Source: Hermatobates lingyangjiaoensis (Eukaryota; Arthropoda; Insecta; Hemiptera; Hermatobatidae). Taken from it: 64,000 nt of DNA. The stretch lies in assembly GCA_026182355.1 (NCBI GenBank), contig JAPFBL010000070.1, positions 979,501-1,043,500 on the forward strand, given 5' to 3'. Position numbers and translations under genes: made by a program. The notes under the pieces are model-generated. The model was not told the origin of the DNA, made no database searches, and saw nothing but the letters and a program-made list of their open reading frames with translations. This document shows positions 1-9,379 of the stretch, piece after piece (position 1 is the first letter of the stretch; each line of letters starts with the position of its first letter).

Positions 1-680
1 ACAGCCACTTTATATAAAAAAATATATAAAAAAGGCAGCTAGCAATAAACTTGAACCTCTATTGCATGAGCCAAGTTTATTCCCCACTATATAATGACCA
101 GACCATACTATATTTCATTTTTTTTTAACATCAATTGTACTCCAATAGTCATTTAATATTAAGTATTTATTTTTGATTATAAAAAATACAGTAGGTCGAT
201 GGCAGTCATGAAGAAATACCCAAATTATGTAAAATAAAACAGTTATAAGAGAAATACAAATGAAAACGAAAATAAAGTACGAAGAAAATTCCATGTTATT
301 AACAAAGTTCTGAAAAGCACAATCCAGTTCAGGACAGCAGTTAACATGAGTTTAGTTTAACAAGCATCTCATTCTTGCAGAGAAAGTTTTCAAAATAAGT
401 AAAAAAAAAAGTTATTACCCAGTACTAACCTCAGATCTTCTTTTATTTTAGATTTCAAGGGATTGAATATAGTTACCATAATTGAATTGTTTAGGCTCGG
501 TCAACACAAGGAAACAGTTGCTGTGAAATTCCTTTGATTTTCAGATTTTTCTTTTCTCTAGTTTTACTTCCAAATGTACCAGATTACAATTTTCTTACAG
601 AAAGTTCTTTAATGAACTAGAGAAAACAAATCAAAACAAAAATGTTTGTTCAAAATACATGCATTATACCTAATTTCTGT
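1..680. other. AT-rich stretch, nothing recognised
   Basis: Low-complexity AT-rich DNA with A and T runs. I see no open frame of note, no RNA gene and no repeat shared with the rest of the window. Confidence 0.5.
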
Positions 681-729
681 ATAATTATACAATTATATAT
701 GTATTATACAATTATATATATAATTGTAT

Positions 730-1190
730 ATAACAGATTCAATAATATATCGACCGTTTGATAGAATAGGTGTGTTATCTAATCAGGATTTGGTCAAATT
801 TTCTAGGTTCAAAAATCAAACTCTCATTGCCGATGTTTCGGTTTTATTTTAAAACTTTTTTCATAGACCTAAAATCAAAGGGTAATAAGAAATCACATAT
901 CAACATCCAACATATAAACATTCACTCACATCTTCTCCATACAATCTTCTTATATCCTCATAAAAACCCATATGACTATGTGTCATGTGTTCATTCAAAC
1001 TGCAGTTGTTGAAATCCACAGACAACTTTTCTTTGTAAAATAATTTGTAATGTAATACTTAGTTTTTCTGTGTTAAATTTTACACTTCTGCCTATGAAAC
1101 TTGTTTTAAATAAAAACCAAAACGTCGGCAATGAGAGTTTAATTTGAACCTGAAAAAACTGACTGAGTCCCGATAAACTTTAGTTTTCTA
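730..1190. repeat. Inverted repeat of a PLE-type 3' end (family B)
   Basis: The left arm (about 735-880) and right arm (about 1085-1185) are imperfect reverse complements. They share a segment that recurs at 1220-1475 and 10955-11095. Each arm carries GAAACGTC or a mutated form, preceded by a GTTTT/AAAAC stem and a TATGA box. This looks like a worn hammerhead core with ACGT as palindromic stem III. Short AT microsatellites flank the arms. The open frame inside is probably noncoding. Confidence 0.45.
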
Positions 1191-1219
1191 TACATATATA
1201 TTATATATATATATAGAAT

Positions 1220-1480
1220 CAATAATATATCGACCGTTTGATAGAATAGATATGTTCTCTAATCGGGATTCGGTCAATTTTCTAAGATAAAAAATCAAAC
1301 TTTCGTTGCCTTCTAGGACAAAAAATCAAACTCTCGTTGCCAACGTTTCGGTTTTATTTAAAACATTTTTCATAGGCCTACAAACAAAGAATAATACAAA
1401 ATCACATATCAACATCAAATGTTTGATTTTTTATGCTAGAGAATTGACCGAATCCCGATTAGAGAACATACTTATATATA
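1220..1480. repeat. Second copy of family B ribozyme-bearing repeat
   Basis: The 1220-1375 part matches the left arm at 735-880. The 1425-1475 part matches the right-arm tail at 11010-11050 in the other orientation, giving a compact head-to-head arrangement. A (TA)n tract lies just upstream at 1195-1215. Confidence 0.4.
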
Positions 1481-1944
1481 TATTAATGTAGCATTTCATC
1501 CTCGTATAGCAGGAAAAGGAAAGAATTTGTTCCTTGAAACATTTGCCGCTCAATATAATTTGCTCTGTGTATATAGAATACTTGTAGTATGTAAACTTAA
1601 TTAAACATTCAATGACAAAGAATCGGACAAAGAACAGACTATTTCCCATAACCGATATCTCTAACAGTAGCTTGATGCCTACGACGAACTGTGATTGAAA
1701 ATATTGACTGTAGAGCATTTTTTTTTTTTAGGTTATTTATAATTTAAAAATCTTCACTGCGTTAAAAAGCTTTTAAATTTTTAGTGTTCCAGTAAGTTTT
1801 TATTTTTTTTATTCAAATATCCAAAGTTTTTCAATTTCTTTAGTGTTTCTAAATAAATTTTACATGTAAGAATCTAATTATTCTTTTTATATTTATTTTA
1901 TCTATTTTTGCTTTGTATACATAACGGAAACAAAGCAAAATCTT

Positions 1945-2118
1945 ATGTAGTTAGGTTAGATTTAGTTGCAGTGGCAGCCTCACATCTTTCACGAGTACCT
2001 AACAGGCTCGGACCGATGGCTTATTGTCCTCTCTGAGGGACAACGTGCTCAGTGTCGTTCACCTCTCACATGAATAAACCCAGCGTCAGAGTAGGCATTG
2101 AACCCTGGACCTTCCAAA
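1945..2118 (-). mobile_element. tRNA-derived SINE, partial
   Basis: Reverse-complement copy of the SINE seen best at 28297-28593. It has the box-B side (TTGAACCCTGG as read on +), the cacctctcacatgaataaa segment and the pan-family 'acaggctcgg' and 'gtacct' blocks. The AACCT-type 3' tail is visible near 1950. The box-A side is cut at about 2118. Confidence 0.7.
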
Positions 2119-2573
2119 TTTTCAAATAGTATTGAATACACCCTTTTTCTGGTGATTAGAGTCTAATGAATCATAAAAATAAGCTCTTGGCTGTGATGAT
2201 GCATAACATTTCGAACAAAACATTATGGTAGAATTGTTATTAACAGCTCTAAAGGTTTATTTCGGGTGTACTTCTTTTCTCAATTTTGAAAGAAATTCAG
2301 TAAAAGAAAAATTTAAGTTCACAATATCCGTAAACCGTACATTATAGGAGACTTTATGTTGAAGAAAAAGCCATACAAAAATAAATTCTAACCGCGCTTA
2401 AAATATGGACATTTTAGAGATGAATTACTTTATAGAATATGGTCTTAACATTATTTTTCTTTTTTTATGGTATGGAGAATCTGCTAGAAAGCCAAAAGTC
2501 TGACAGTGATTCCACAAATTGTGTCTCCTTATGATTCTACTTTGAGAATTCTGACTTTCTCAAATCACAAGTG

Positions 2574-2660
2574 TATTTAGGGTAAAGATCTTTAACGAGT
2601 GCCTGACATCATACAGGCACAAAAAGGAAGGCTTAATGTTTTCTCTGAGACACGATGTGG
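2574..2660 (-). mobile_element. SINE fragment
   Basis: Only the middle block of the SINE body is recognisable: 'agatctttaacgagtgcctg' followed by a mutated version of the next block. It merges into a GC-richer segment (2640-2880) that I do not recognise. Confidence 0.45.
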
Positions 2661-2880
2661 TTGGACGTTTTTACTTCCAGTGTGGAAAAAAATGAGGACC
2701 AATGTGAAAATACAACCAGGATCTAAAAGTCCACAGGCGGGCATGCAAGACAGCTTGGCCCCTTGTTCCCTTGCATTATCTACTCCATTATTATTTGTAA
2801 TTATCATGTTGTTAAAGATGAATCTTCATAGTTTTGCACTCTATGCATTGCATGATTCACTATGTAATGGAAGGTGAAAA
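2640..2880. other. GC-richer island with overlapping open frames
   Basis: Both strands are open here (2599-2877 on + and 2592-2807 on -), and neither translation resembles a family I know. Base composition is visibly less AT-rich than the surroundings. It could be part of a transposon or a decayed exon. No splice or promoter signal stands out. Confidence 0.25.
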
Positions 2881-3225
2881 TGCTGGCAGGCATTCGTGTC
2901 TTTGAGCACGCAAACTAAATACTCGTTATCACACCAGTTGGTTTGTGTGTCTTTGTTTGTCGGAAGGCTCGAATCAAAGACAAAGGACTATCACGGGTAT
3001 TCACAACCCGTATTTACCTTTTTTTATTTCAAAGAAGAACCTTCCTCCTTTCTCAATCGTCTCTCAAGATAGTATAACTGCAGTAGAGATAAAACCTGTC
3101 GACTCATGCATTTCTTTTAAAGCCTGCATATATATGCAATAAATTTCTTTTAGAGCAACAATTTGATCACAATAATATAGAAGAACAATTTTAAAAGCGA
3201 TAAGAACTCTTTTAAATCCTTTCAG

Positions 3226-3608
3226 GATTGTGATAGTTTACGATTGGGTTAGGATCACAAATGAACGAATACGAGTACACTATATTTATTCTATAAGAGG
3301 TCTGTGGTACTGCGGAGTCGTGTTTATACAATGCATACCATTGATACCTAGCAACTGTCCCTTTCAATTCAAACGGTTGCAATTTCCTGTCTGTGTCTGT
3401 CTCGGCATGACGATAAATAAGTCGCAAGGCCAAACTCTGTCTATAGCAGTAATTGAAGTGAGTGAGACCAAGTGTGAGTGAGACTTAACACTGTGCGAAT
3501 AATCATATTTTTTTTCTATTCTATTGTTTTTCTAATAATATTTTGAAATACAACGTATCATCTCTGAAGTTTTGTAAAATATAAGTCAAAGACGATCACG
3601 CATGTTAG
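3226..3608 (+). pseudogene. Helitron helicase (Pif1-like) C-terminal fragment with Helitron 3' end
   Basis: The frame to 3481 encodes a stretch ending CPFQFKRLQFPVCVCLGMT followed by INKSQGQTL. This is the conserved end of the Pif1-type helicase of Helitron Rep-Hel proteins (PFxxxRRQFP...MTINKSQGQTL). About 125 bases further on, the sequence matches the 3' end of the element at 17090-17781 and stops at TTAG before T, close to the CTRR|T rule for Helitron 3' ends. In the whole protein this domain unwinds DNA during rolling-circle transposition. Here the Rep domain and most of the helicase are missing, so the piece is inactive. Confidence 0.75.
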
Positions 3609-3966
3609 TACGTCATAAAAGAAAACACAATTGAAAAGCAATAGTAGCAAGAAATGAAAACAAAAGCTCTACTCAGTCGAAATAGTGTGGGAGAGTAATA
3701 GGTGATGAAGAGGTATAGCAAACGTATCCTCTATATAGCATTAAAACCAGTCTGTAAATTACTATTACGGTTACTGTATACAGGCTCTACAGTTATTAAG
3801 AAAGTCCATTTACATTTTTTTTCTCATCGTTTTTTTTCTGATATAAATCATCATCTTTTGAACCACATTTCAATGATATTTAATAAATATTTAATTAAAA
3901 CGTAAAACTTAATTTAATTAGTGGATCAAACCACTGGAAACCAGTGCGCTTGGTTTCCCTTTCTTA

Positions 3967-4001
3967 TCTCTCCTGAAGACGGTTCAACCGAAAATTAGAG
4001 A
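3967..4001 (+). ncRNA. Hammerhead ribozyme motif, AATT type
   Basis: TCTC, then CTGAAGA at 3973-3979, stem II GGTT/AACC, GAAA, palindrome AATT as stem III, cleavable A, then GAGA pairing with TCTC as stem I. It is the same family as 62262-62295 and 62382-62415. The U-to-A change in CTGATGA recurs in every copy of this family. Confidence 0.65.
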
Positions 4002-4236
4002 CTGTAAGTGTGTGTTTTTAATTTCTCTACGTTTCTTTATGTACATTGGACTATATATATATGACTGTATCGGTGTTTGTATCAGATAGGAGTTTGGACG
4101 CATTCACGTTTCCGCTCCTTCATTCCTTCTCCTTTTTCTTTTTCTCCTCTCCTGAAGACGGCAAGGCAGACGTAATGATCGAGAATCGTGAGTGTTAGAG
4201 CTCTTTTTTGTGTTTGTTGTGTTCTCTAGTTGTAAC

Positions 4237-4239
<3 letters not shown>

Positions 4240-4283
<44 letters not shown>
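4240..4283. repeat. (TA)n microsatellite
   Basis: Dinucleotide tract directly abutting the ribozyme-bearing repeat at 4290-4375, a pattern repeated throughout the window. Confidence 0.9.
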
Positions 4284-4285
<2 letters not shown>

Positions 4286-4325
4286 AATATCAATGATCAA
4301 ACCACAATAAGAAATGGGAAAACAA

Positions 4326-4368
4326 GACTAAGATCTTTCAACCGTAACAAGCGGTCTTCGTCAGAGTC
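4326..4368 (-). ncRNA. Hammerhead ribozyme motif, AGATCT type
   Basis: Read on the minus strand: GACT, CTGACGA, stem II ACCG/CGGT, GAAA, palindromic stem III AGATCT, cleavable T, then AGTC closing stem I with GACT. This copy is single, not paired. Its 3' flank ('gggaaaacaag...' as read on +) is shared by all members of the family. Confidence 0.7.
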
Positions 4369-4420
4369 AAAAACCCAACTGTTTATATATATATTATATA
4401 TATATTATATATATAAATAA

Positions 4421-4551
4421 CTAAATTTACAGAAAGAACACACATAAAAGAGATCACAAAAACTGCTATATTTCTACTTTATGAAGAAGAAGTCGAAAAT
4501 AGTAGTTTATTTTTATGGTTTATTTTATGTGTGTTCTTTCTGTGAATTTAG
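4421..4551. repeat. Inverted repeat with degenerate hammerhead cores
   Basis: The arms 'ctaaatttacagaaagaaca' and its complement enclose a centre with an ATGAAGA box and GTCGAAAATAG. This is a mutated version of the ATAT-type ribozyme seen at 7609-7642. The same outer tail recurs near 6530-6560. Confidence 0.5.
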
Positions 4552-4599
4552 TTTATTTAGTTTGTGGAATCGTTTAACTAGATCTTATATATATATAGT

Positions 4600-5010
4600 G
4601 TATTTCAGCAGCAAGTCCTCTTTTAAGCATATGGTATTGAATTTGATAGCAGATTCTGCATTCACGATTTATCTGCCTATAGATTCTATTTTGCTCACGA
4701 TATTCTTTTGTGCTGGTGGTAATTGCCAAAGCATGCTATCATAAGATATTCAGATGGCTGGAACACTAAAAAACACTTCACCGGGAATATCTATATTTAA
4801 TTAACTACTACACTAAACTGAACTAATGTGAGAAGCTTTCGGCCACGTTTATCATCGTCAGGTTCTTAACTTAATTATATTAACTAAATATACATATTAC
4901 TTACTATACTGTCGTTTAAATGCTAACTGAACACTGCTATTCTGTTGAAGTGAAAGTTGGTGGTGGGGATGGAGTAGGGGTAAGTGCGGGTCAACAAAAA
5001 CTCATGGCCC
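4600..5010 (-). mobile_element. PLE 3' noncoding end
   Basis: Lies immediately downstream (minus strand) of the endonuclease fragment at 5012-5470. Near 4650 it contains a worn form of the GCAGAAGCTnCTGC terminal block found in the 3' ends at 7820-8047 and 47640-48090. A degenerate ribozyme core (CTGACGA, GAAA, AGCT) sits at 4832-4867. Confidence 0.5.
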
Positions 5011-5011
5011 T

Positions 5012-5470
5012 TCAATTCAACCTATCTCGGTCATCGCCCTCCTTTCTTACTAATTTAAAAAAATTATCAATATTCTTAAAACCAGGAATTACATTAAATT
5101 CATTACTTTGTACATTTAAACTGGATAACAAATCTTTAATGTACAGTGCATCTAGGATTTTTAGTCTATTGAAATCACTATTAACATGTAGGATGGTGGC
5201 ACCCTCAACCAGGTTCTGCCTAGACAGGGGAATACCATGTGCCTCTTCTGCGTGGTTCCTTGGAGCTCCTGTCGTGAGACGGACAGTCAGACGTCTTGAC
5301 AGATTCGTCCTAGTCATCCCGACGTACCTAGAGGGCAGAGCTGCACAGTTCCCTGTGGTGCAAGTGTATTGGTACAGTAGGTGACTACGATTGAGGTCTG
5401 GGATGTGAACTCTCGGACGGTTAGAAACTAACAAGGTTTGAGTCCTATTACTTTTGTAGTAGATGGCGGT
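5012..5470 (-). pseudogene. PLE GIY-YIG endonuclease domain
   Basis: C-terminal endonuclease part of a Penelope-like retroelement, which nicks DNA during insertion. The 140-residue frame shows the first motif as HLLYQYTC, then YVGMT (the YIG position) and SRRL with the catalytic arginine. Near the end is LDALYIKD, with the likely catalytic acidic helix. The N-terminal part VHIPDLNRSHLLYQ matches the other endonuclease copies at 8048-8440 and 41894-42300. It follows the RT remnant at 5477-5945 on the same strand, as expected for a PLE. The reading frame is broken upstream, so it is not functional. Confidence 0.8.
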
Positions 5471-5476
5471 CTTCAG

Positions 5477-5945
5477 TTAGTTGGTTAAACCTTCGTTAGT
5501 TGCTTTAACATTATTACAAATCAATTTTCTAAGCGCTCGATCTTTCTGTTTATACTCAGTGCTCATATACGCTTTATGAAACAGCTGTATTTGTTCACCA
5601 GATTTTCGGTCGTTCTTCATGTTGTTGTTGTCCCATTTTTCTAGATATGCTTTAACTGCGTTGGCCACTGCTTTGTTTGAAAATCCGTTATTGACAAGGA
5701 CTTGTGTACACTTGTCAATTTTGTTATGTATGAGAGTCCAGTCTGTACAGTGGGTGAGTGCTCTTTTTATATAATCATTACTTGCAGACACCTTATATCT
5801 ATCTGGGCACTCACTCTTGCCGTTTAGACAGAGGCCAGGGTAAATTTGACGGCTTCCGGTAAACTTCAGTATTGAATTAACCGGCTTTCTGTTGTATCAG
5901 AATATCCAGGAAACGTAATTTCCCTTCTGCAGCGCATTCTGAGGT
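5477..5945 (-). pseudogene. PLE reverse transcriptase C-terminal remnant
   Basis: Reading on the minus strand from 5945: EGKLRFLDILI, FNTEVYRKP, then in another frame PGLCLNGKSECPDRYK and SNDYIKRALTHCTDW. These blocks follow the catalytic centre in PLE reverse transcriptases (LPFLDxLI, T.VYRKPTN, SECPxRYK, yixRA). An in-frame stop lies at 5877-5879 and a frameshift near 5845. The last ~70 residues form the linker to the endonuclease at 5012-5470. The RT palm core with its catalytic aspartates is absent. Confidence 0.7.
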
Positions 5946-5954
5946 GAGTATTCA

Positions 5955-6010
5955 CCATACCAATATACATTCACTACAGGGAACTGTGCAGCCCTGCCCT
6001 ATAGGTAACA
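5955..6010 (+). pseudogene. Short PLE endonuclease fragment, opposite orientation
   Basis: The bases 'gggaactgtgcagccctgcc' are nearly identical to the complement of 5330-5360 and encode the TGNCAALP block of the endonuclease. The fragment is head to head with the main PLE body and ends at the AT-rich 6010. Confidence 0.55.
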
Positions 6011-6019
6011 TATATATAC

Positions 6020-6315
6020 ATATATATTCTGCTTCTACTTCTTCCATTTTTAAACAACCCCCTTCTATTAAGTTTAAACAACCCCACTCTTCTCTTAAGT
6101 CTTCCAATGTTGACCGTGGAATGAAACAATGTGGACACCGTGGCTGTCAAACTTGTTTAACTATCAACCCTAATCCTTCCTTCGGTTCCCTTCTCAACCA
6201 TCATTCCTGTCCTAGAGGTCAGGAAAAAAACTGTACATATAATTTGGAAATGTCGATTGCACAACGATATGGAATATTGGAATTTAAATCTTCCTGGATG
6301 TATAGATTATAGCAA
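6020..6315 (+). pseudogene. PLE-like linker with Cys motif (partial)
   Basis: The frame encodes MKQCGHRGCQTC, an S/N-rich stretch with conserved F, and then a C-containing tail ending at the stop at 6311. PLEs of several clades have a CxxxxCxTC segment between RT and GIY-YIG domains. A second version (CGRCGCFTC) lies at 47405-47445 after recognisable RT blocks. The terminal segment also occurs reversed at 6590-6700. The assignment to a PLE rests on this pattern only. Confidence 0.45.
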
Positions 6316-6450
6316 AAGTTTTGTTTGTGTTTTTCTTTATAACTTTAGTTATTAAAAAATATATATATAATATATATTGTCTGCCGCTCCTCAGGCAGAC
6401 GACTCAACGACTCAGGCAACGACTCTGACTGTAGAGCAACTGGTTTCTAT

Positions 6451-6486
6451 GTTCCTGATGGCGTGGCCATCAAAATATAGTAGTGA
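6451..6486 (+). ncRNA. Hammerhead ribozyme motif, ATAT type (worn)
   Basis: CTGATGG, stem II GGCCATC region, CAAAATATAG. Stem III is the palindrome ATAT followed by A. The last base of the first box and the G of GAAA are altered, so activity is doubtful. It closely resembles the copy at 11454-11486. Confidence 0.5.
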
Positions 6487-6584
6487 GTTGCTGTTTCATT
6501 TCGGTGTGTTCTTTATGTCAATATAGTTTATTTAGTTCGTGGGATCGTTTCATGCAATTAGTTATATATATATCTTAATACCTA

Positions 6585-6705
6585 AGGTTACAAAGAACAA
6601 CACAAAACATTTGATATAAACTATACATCCAGGAAGAGTTAATATTCCAATATACCATATTCTTGTGCAATCGACATTTCCAAATTATAAGTACAGTTTT
6701 TTTGT
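6585..6705 (-). repeat. Inverted copy of the 6200-6310 segment
   Basis: Reverse-complement match to the end of the Cys-motif frame ('tatacatccaggaag' versus 'cttcctggatgtata'). Together with 6020-6315 it forms a loose palindrome around 6320-6580. Confidence 0.6.
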
Positions 6706-6727
6706 GTTTAACTACCTTTTCTTGTTA

Positions 6728-6761
<34 letters not shown>

Positions 6762-6763
6762 TT
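6728..6763. repeat. (TA)n microsatellite
   Basis: Uninterrupted TA tract followed by a short GT-rich stretch. Confidence 0.9.
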
Positions 6764-6779
6764 CGTGTGTGCATATGTG

Positions 6780-7360
6780 TGCGTGTGTTGGTTAAGGCAG
6801 CAACAAAACTCACTTGACTATAACCGAGGTCTTCAGAATGACTAAAGAATTTACTTAAAAACAATTTATTTGTGTTGTGAAAATTTTCAGTATATGGATT
6901 ATTCTGTTTAAACGAGTTCTATATGTAGTTCACTAACATTTACCATATTTCTAATTTCACAAGTAATAAATCAGTGTCAATAAATGTTTGTATTATTCAA
7001 ATCTTTCTAACACTGAGCCCATTGTTATAAATGATGAAGCAAAGGAGTGTCAGTCGAGAGCTAACAATAGTACGAAGTGGTATTGTGAATGTAACAAAAG
7101 GAGGTCGGATCTAGGGAAGGTGAAGAAAAGAACTGGGCAGGACAGCCGTTGAGTGATGGTGGACGCGTTTAAGTAGGGCAGTTTGAGACCCTCTGTCCAC
7201 GCCCTTGTGCTACTGACTGCCTTCAATTCTCCTTAAAAACGTTGCATTTCTTCTTCATTTCTATTTAAGTAAATGGAGACTTCTACTTTTAGCCCAGTTT
7301 TGTATAACGATCTAAATATCACTAGATAGAATTGCCCATAACAGTTAAATAAATTCCATA
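6780..7360. other. No gene seen
   Basis: AT-rich with one slightly GC-richer patch at 7060-7220. No convincing open frame, repeat or motif found. Confidence 0.4.
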
Positions 7361-7424
7361 TCATATATATATATATCACTCAACACAAAAAGAGAAAAAC
7401 ATAGATAAAGACATACAACACTCA

Positions 7425-7458
7425 CTACTATATTTCGACCAGCGTCGTGATCAGGTTT
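7425..7458 (-). ncRNA. Hammerhead ribozyme motif, ATAT type
   Basis: Minus-strand CTGATCA, stem II GAC/GTC, GAAA, palindrome ATAT, cleavable A, then GTAGTGAGTG. One base of the first box differs from consensus. Confidence 0.55.
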
Positions 7459-7526
7459 ACATATACATAATATAATTTATACACTTTAACACAGAGAAAA
7501 GAACACAGAAAGACACTACAGAACTC

Positions 7527-7564
7527 ACTTCGATATTTTGACATCCGTCGTCATCGGAAAGAAG
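7527..7564 (-). ncRNA. Hammerhead ribozyme motif, left arm
   Basis: Complement of 7609-7642 with one change: the GAAA G is A (CAAAATATCG on the minus strand). This would probably impair cleavage. Confidence 0.55.
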
Positions 7565-7608
7565 TGCGAAGTACTGAGTTTGCTTCTCAACGCGAGTACT
7601 TCGCACTT

Positions 7609-7642
7609 CTTCCCGATGACGACGGATGTCGAAATATCGAAG
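7609..7642 (+). ncRNA. Hammerhead ribozyme motif, right arm
   Basis: CTTC, CCGATGA (C for U at the second box position), stem II GAC/GTC, GAAA, stem III palindrome ATAT, cleavable C, then GAAG pairing perfectly with CTTC as stem I. Confidence 0.65.
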
Positions 7643-7819
7643 TGAGTTCTGTAGTGTCTTTCTGTGTTCTTTTCTCTGTGTTAAAGTGTTTATTGTCCAC
7701 ACGGACCTTTCATTTTATTCGAAGTAATATTATTTATATATTTACCGCTAATATACATAATTTATGTATATATATATATACATAAATTAATAATCAACAA
7801 TAACTCTTGATATATATAT

Positions 7820-8047
7820 ATATTGTTAAAATTTGCAGCAGCTTCTGCACTCACTAACTTTAAGCTGGTGGCCTCGATCCTTCGGGCGATTTTTCTTTCT
7901 TCTGGCTGCAGTTGCCATAGCATCTGTCCTAGAGACATCTTCAATATTATACGAGCTTTCGACCATAGGAACATTGGTCATCTTCAGGTAGAGCATGCAT
8001 TGTAGTAAACAGCTTAAATGCCAATCAGGTTGACTAATTCGAGCCAA
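7820..8047 (-). mobile_element. PLE 3' noncoding end abutting (TA)n
   Basis: Downstream of the endonuclease at 8048-8440. It ends in the terminal block GCAGAAGCTGCTGC plus a TTTTAACAA tail, immediately followed by a (TA)n tract at 7811-7824. The same block ends the 3' regions at 42740-42790 and 48055-48085. A good ribozyme lies at 7950-7990. Confidence 0.7.
7950..7990 (-). ncRNA. Hammerhead ribozyme motif, AGCT type
   Basis: Minus strand: TAC, CTGAAGA, stem II GACCA/TGGTC with a 9-base loop, GAAA, palindromic stem III AGCT, cleavable C, then GTA pairing with TAC. It lies within a PLE 3' end, the place where hammerheads have been reported in PLEs. Confidence 0.7.
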
Positions 8048-8440
8048 TCAGAGCGCAGGGTTAAGGCTGCTGCTCTGATTGGACCTCATGCTCGGCTCCA
8101 GGCTCCTGCTCGTCGGAATTACATACATGTCCTTGACCAGGAGGTTTATAGAGGGGTTCCTTTCCTTTATGTACAGGGCTTCCAATATTTGTAGCTTCTC
8201 CGCATTCTGTTCCGCCTGTATGATGGCAGTGCCCTGCACCAGCATCTCCCTCGTCAGCTGAGTGTTGTGCTTTTCCTGTGTATGTTTATTGGGGGCTCCC
8301 GCAGTCAAATGAAGAGTTAGCCTCCTAGAGAGCTTAGTCGCAGTCATCCCAATGTACTTGGAAGGCAGGCTTTCACATTCACCTGTGGTGCAAGTATACT
8401 CGTACACCAGGTGACTGCGCTGAAGCTTCGGGGTATTCTT
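8048..8440 (-). pseudogene. PLE GIY-YIG endonuclease domain
   Basis: About 130 residues are open. They show SHLVYEYTC, then YIGMT, LSRRL with the catalytic arginine, and LQILEALYIKERNPSIN near the C-terminus, the likely metal-binding glutamate region. The frame starts upstream of 8407 with a KLQRSHLVYEY-like segment. It is closely related to the copies at 5012-5470 and 41894-42300. It is followed by its own 3' end with a ribozyme. No RT region was found upstream, so this is a 5'-truncated element. It is the best-preserved endonuclease in the window. Confidence 0.82.
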
Positions 8441-8496
8441 CTGAGGATTGTTTTTCAGCAGTAAGTTACTCGTTCTCTTGTTCTCTTGTTCTTGTA

Positions 8497-8497
<1 letters not shown>

Positions 8498-8526
<29 letters not shown>
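8498..8526. repeat. (TA)n microsatellite at PLE 5' truncation
   Basis: TA tract at the upstream side of the PLE fragment ending near 8460. Confidence 0.85.
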
Positions 8527-8527
<1 letters not shown>

Positions 8528-8800
8528 GTTGAGCAGACCAATAACCTTGGCTATTCAGCTTTGGATTACCACAGGACTCTGGGAGTTAGGTCATGCTTCT
8601 CCCGATGGTGATATATCCCGTTACTCAGGGATTCAGGACTCACCCTGGTATTTCAGCTCAGCCCTAACTAGTAGAGCCTCACTGATTTAGCTCACTGTGT
8701 GTTACTCTCCAAGCACCAAAAGAGAAAGTCCACTTCTCACATGGTGAAACAAGAAATACAACAAACTAATCAGAGAACAGCTTAGTGTTAACCTAATCCT
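8527..8800. other. GC-richer unrecognised segment
   Basis: The composition is closer to 47% GC over about 8540-8700. The translated frames show no family that I know. It is possibly part of another repeat. Confidence 0.25.
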
Positions 8801-9146
8801 GCCTTTGAAACTACAGCTACCGCGGGCCACCTCTACATCTTACACCTATCCATAAATTTTTTTTATCATAGTTTGGTCTTGCGTCAAACAGTAAACACCT
8901 TTAAGCCAAAGTTTCGTCTATAATTGTAGACATTTTCAGTGCTTAATATTTTTCTGTAGTTTTATATTAATACAACGGTCATGTATTGTTTTCTTGCAAT
9001 GGAAAAATACTAAGCCCTAGAGATATTTACAAAAATAGAACTTTTACTGCTTGACGTTCAACGAAACCTAGATTAACAAAAATAAAGTTAAATAAATATA
9101 TATATATATATAAAAAGATTTCACATAAACACGTGAAATAACAATC

Positions 9147-9217
9147 AATGATCAAACCACAATAAGAAATGGGAAAACAAGTCTTGTTTTCCCATTTCTT
9201 ATTGTGGTTTGATCATT

Positions 9218-9219
<2 letters not shown>
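9147..9219. repeat. Perfect palindrome of the AGATCT-family 3' flank, ribozymes lost
   Basis: The two arms are the 37-base flank that follows the ribozyme in this family ('gggaaaacaag' outward to 'atgatcaaaccac'). They are joined with almost no spacer at 9181. Both ribozyme cores are missing. The junction falls 2-3 bases inside the predicted cleavage points on each arm. Confidence 0.85.

Positions 9220-9307
<88 letters not shown>
9219..9307. repeat. (TA)n(TG)n compound microsatellite
   Basis: About 46 bases of TA followed by about 42 bases of TG. It accounts for the odd YIYIY/THTHT open frames on the minus strand. Confidence 0.95.
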
Positions 9308-9308
<1 letters not shown>

Positions 9309-9379
9309 TCGAGATAAGAAAACTTTGAAGTATACATATAAATATATATTTTAAATTTGTCCTGCAAGAAATATTCATA

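Larger units (their letters stand above)
7481..7689. repeat. Near-perfect palindrome carrying two hammerhead motifs
   Basis: Arms of about 95 bases run from 'acactttaacacagagaaaa' to its complement around a short centre at 7580-7592. Each arm contains one ribozyme (7527-7564 on minus, 7609-7642 on plus), arranged head to head. Near-identity of the arms implies a recent origin or gene conversion. Confidence 0.85.

Noticed and set aside
4920..5384. 154-residue plus-strand frame
   Set aside because: Shadow of the PLE endonuclease on the minus strand.
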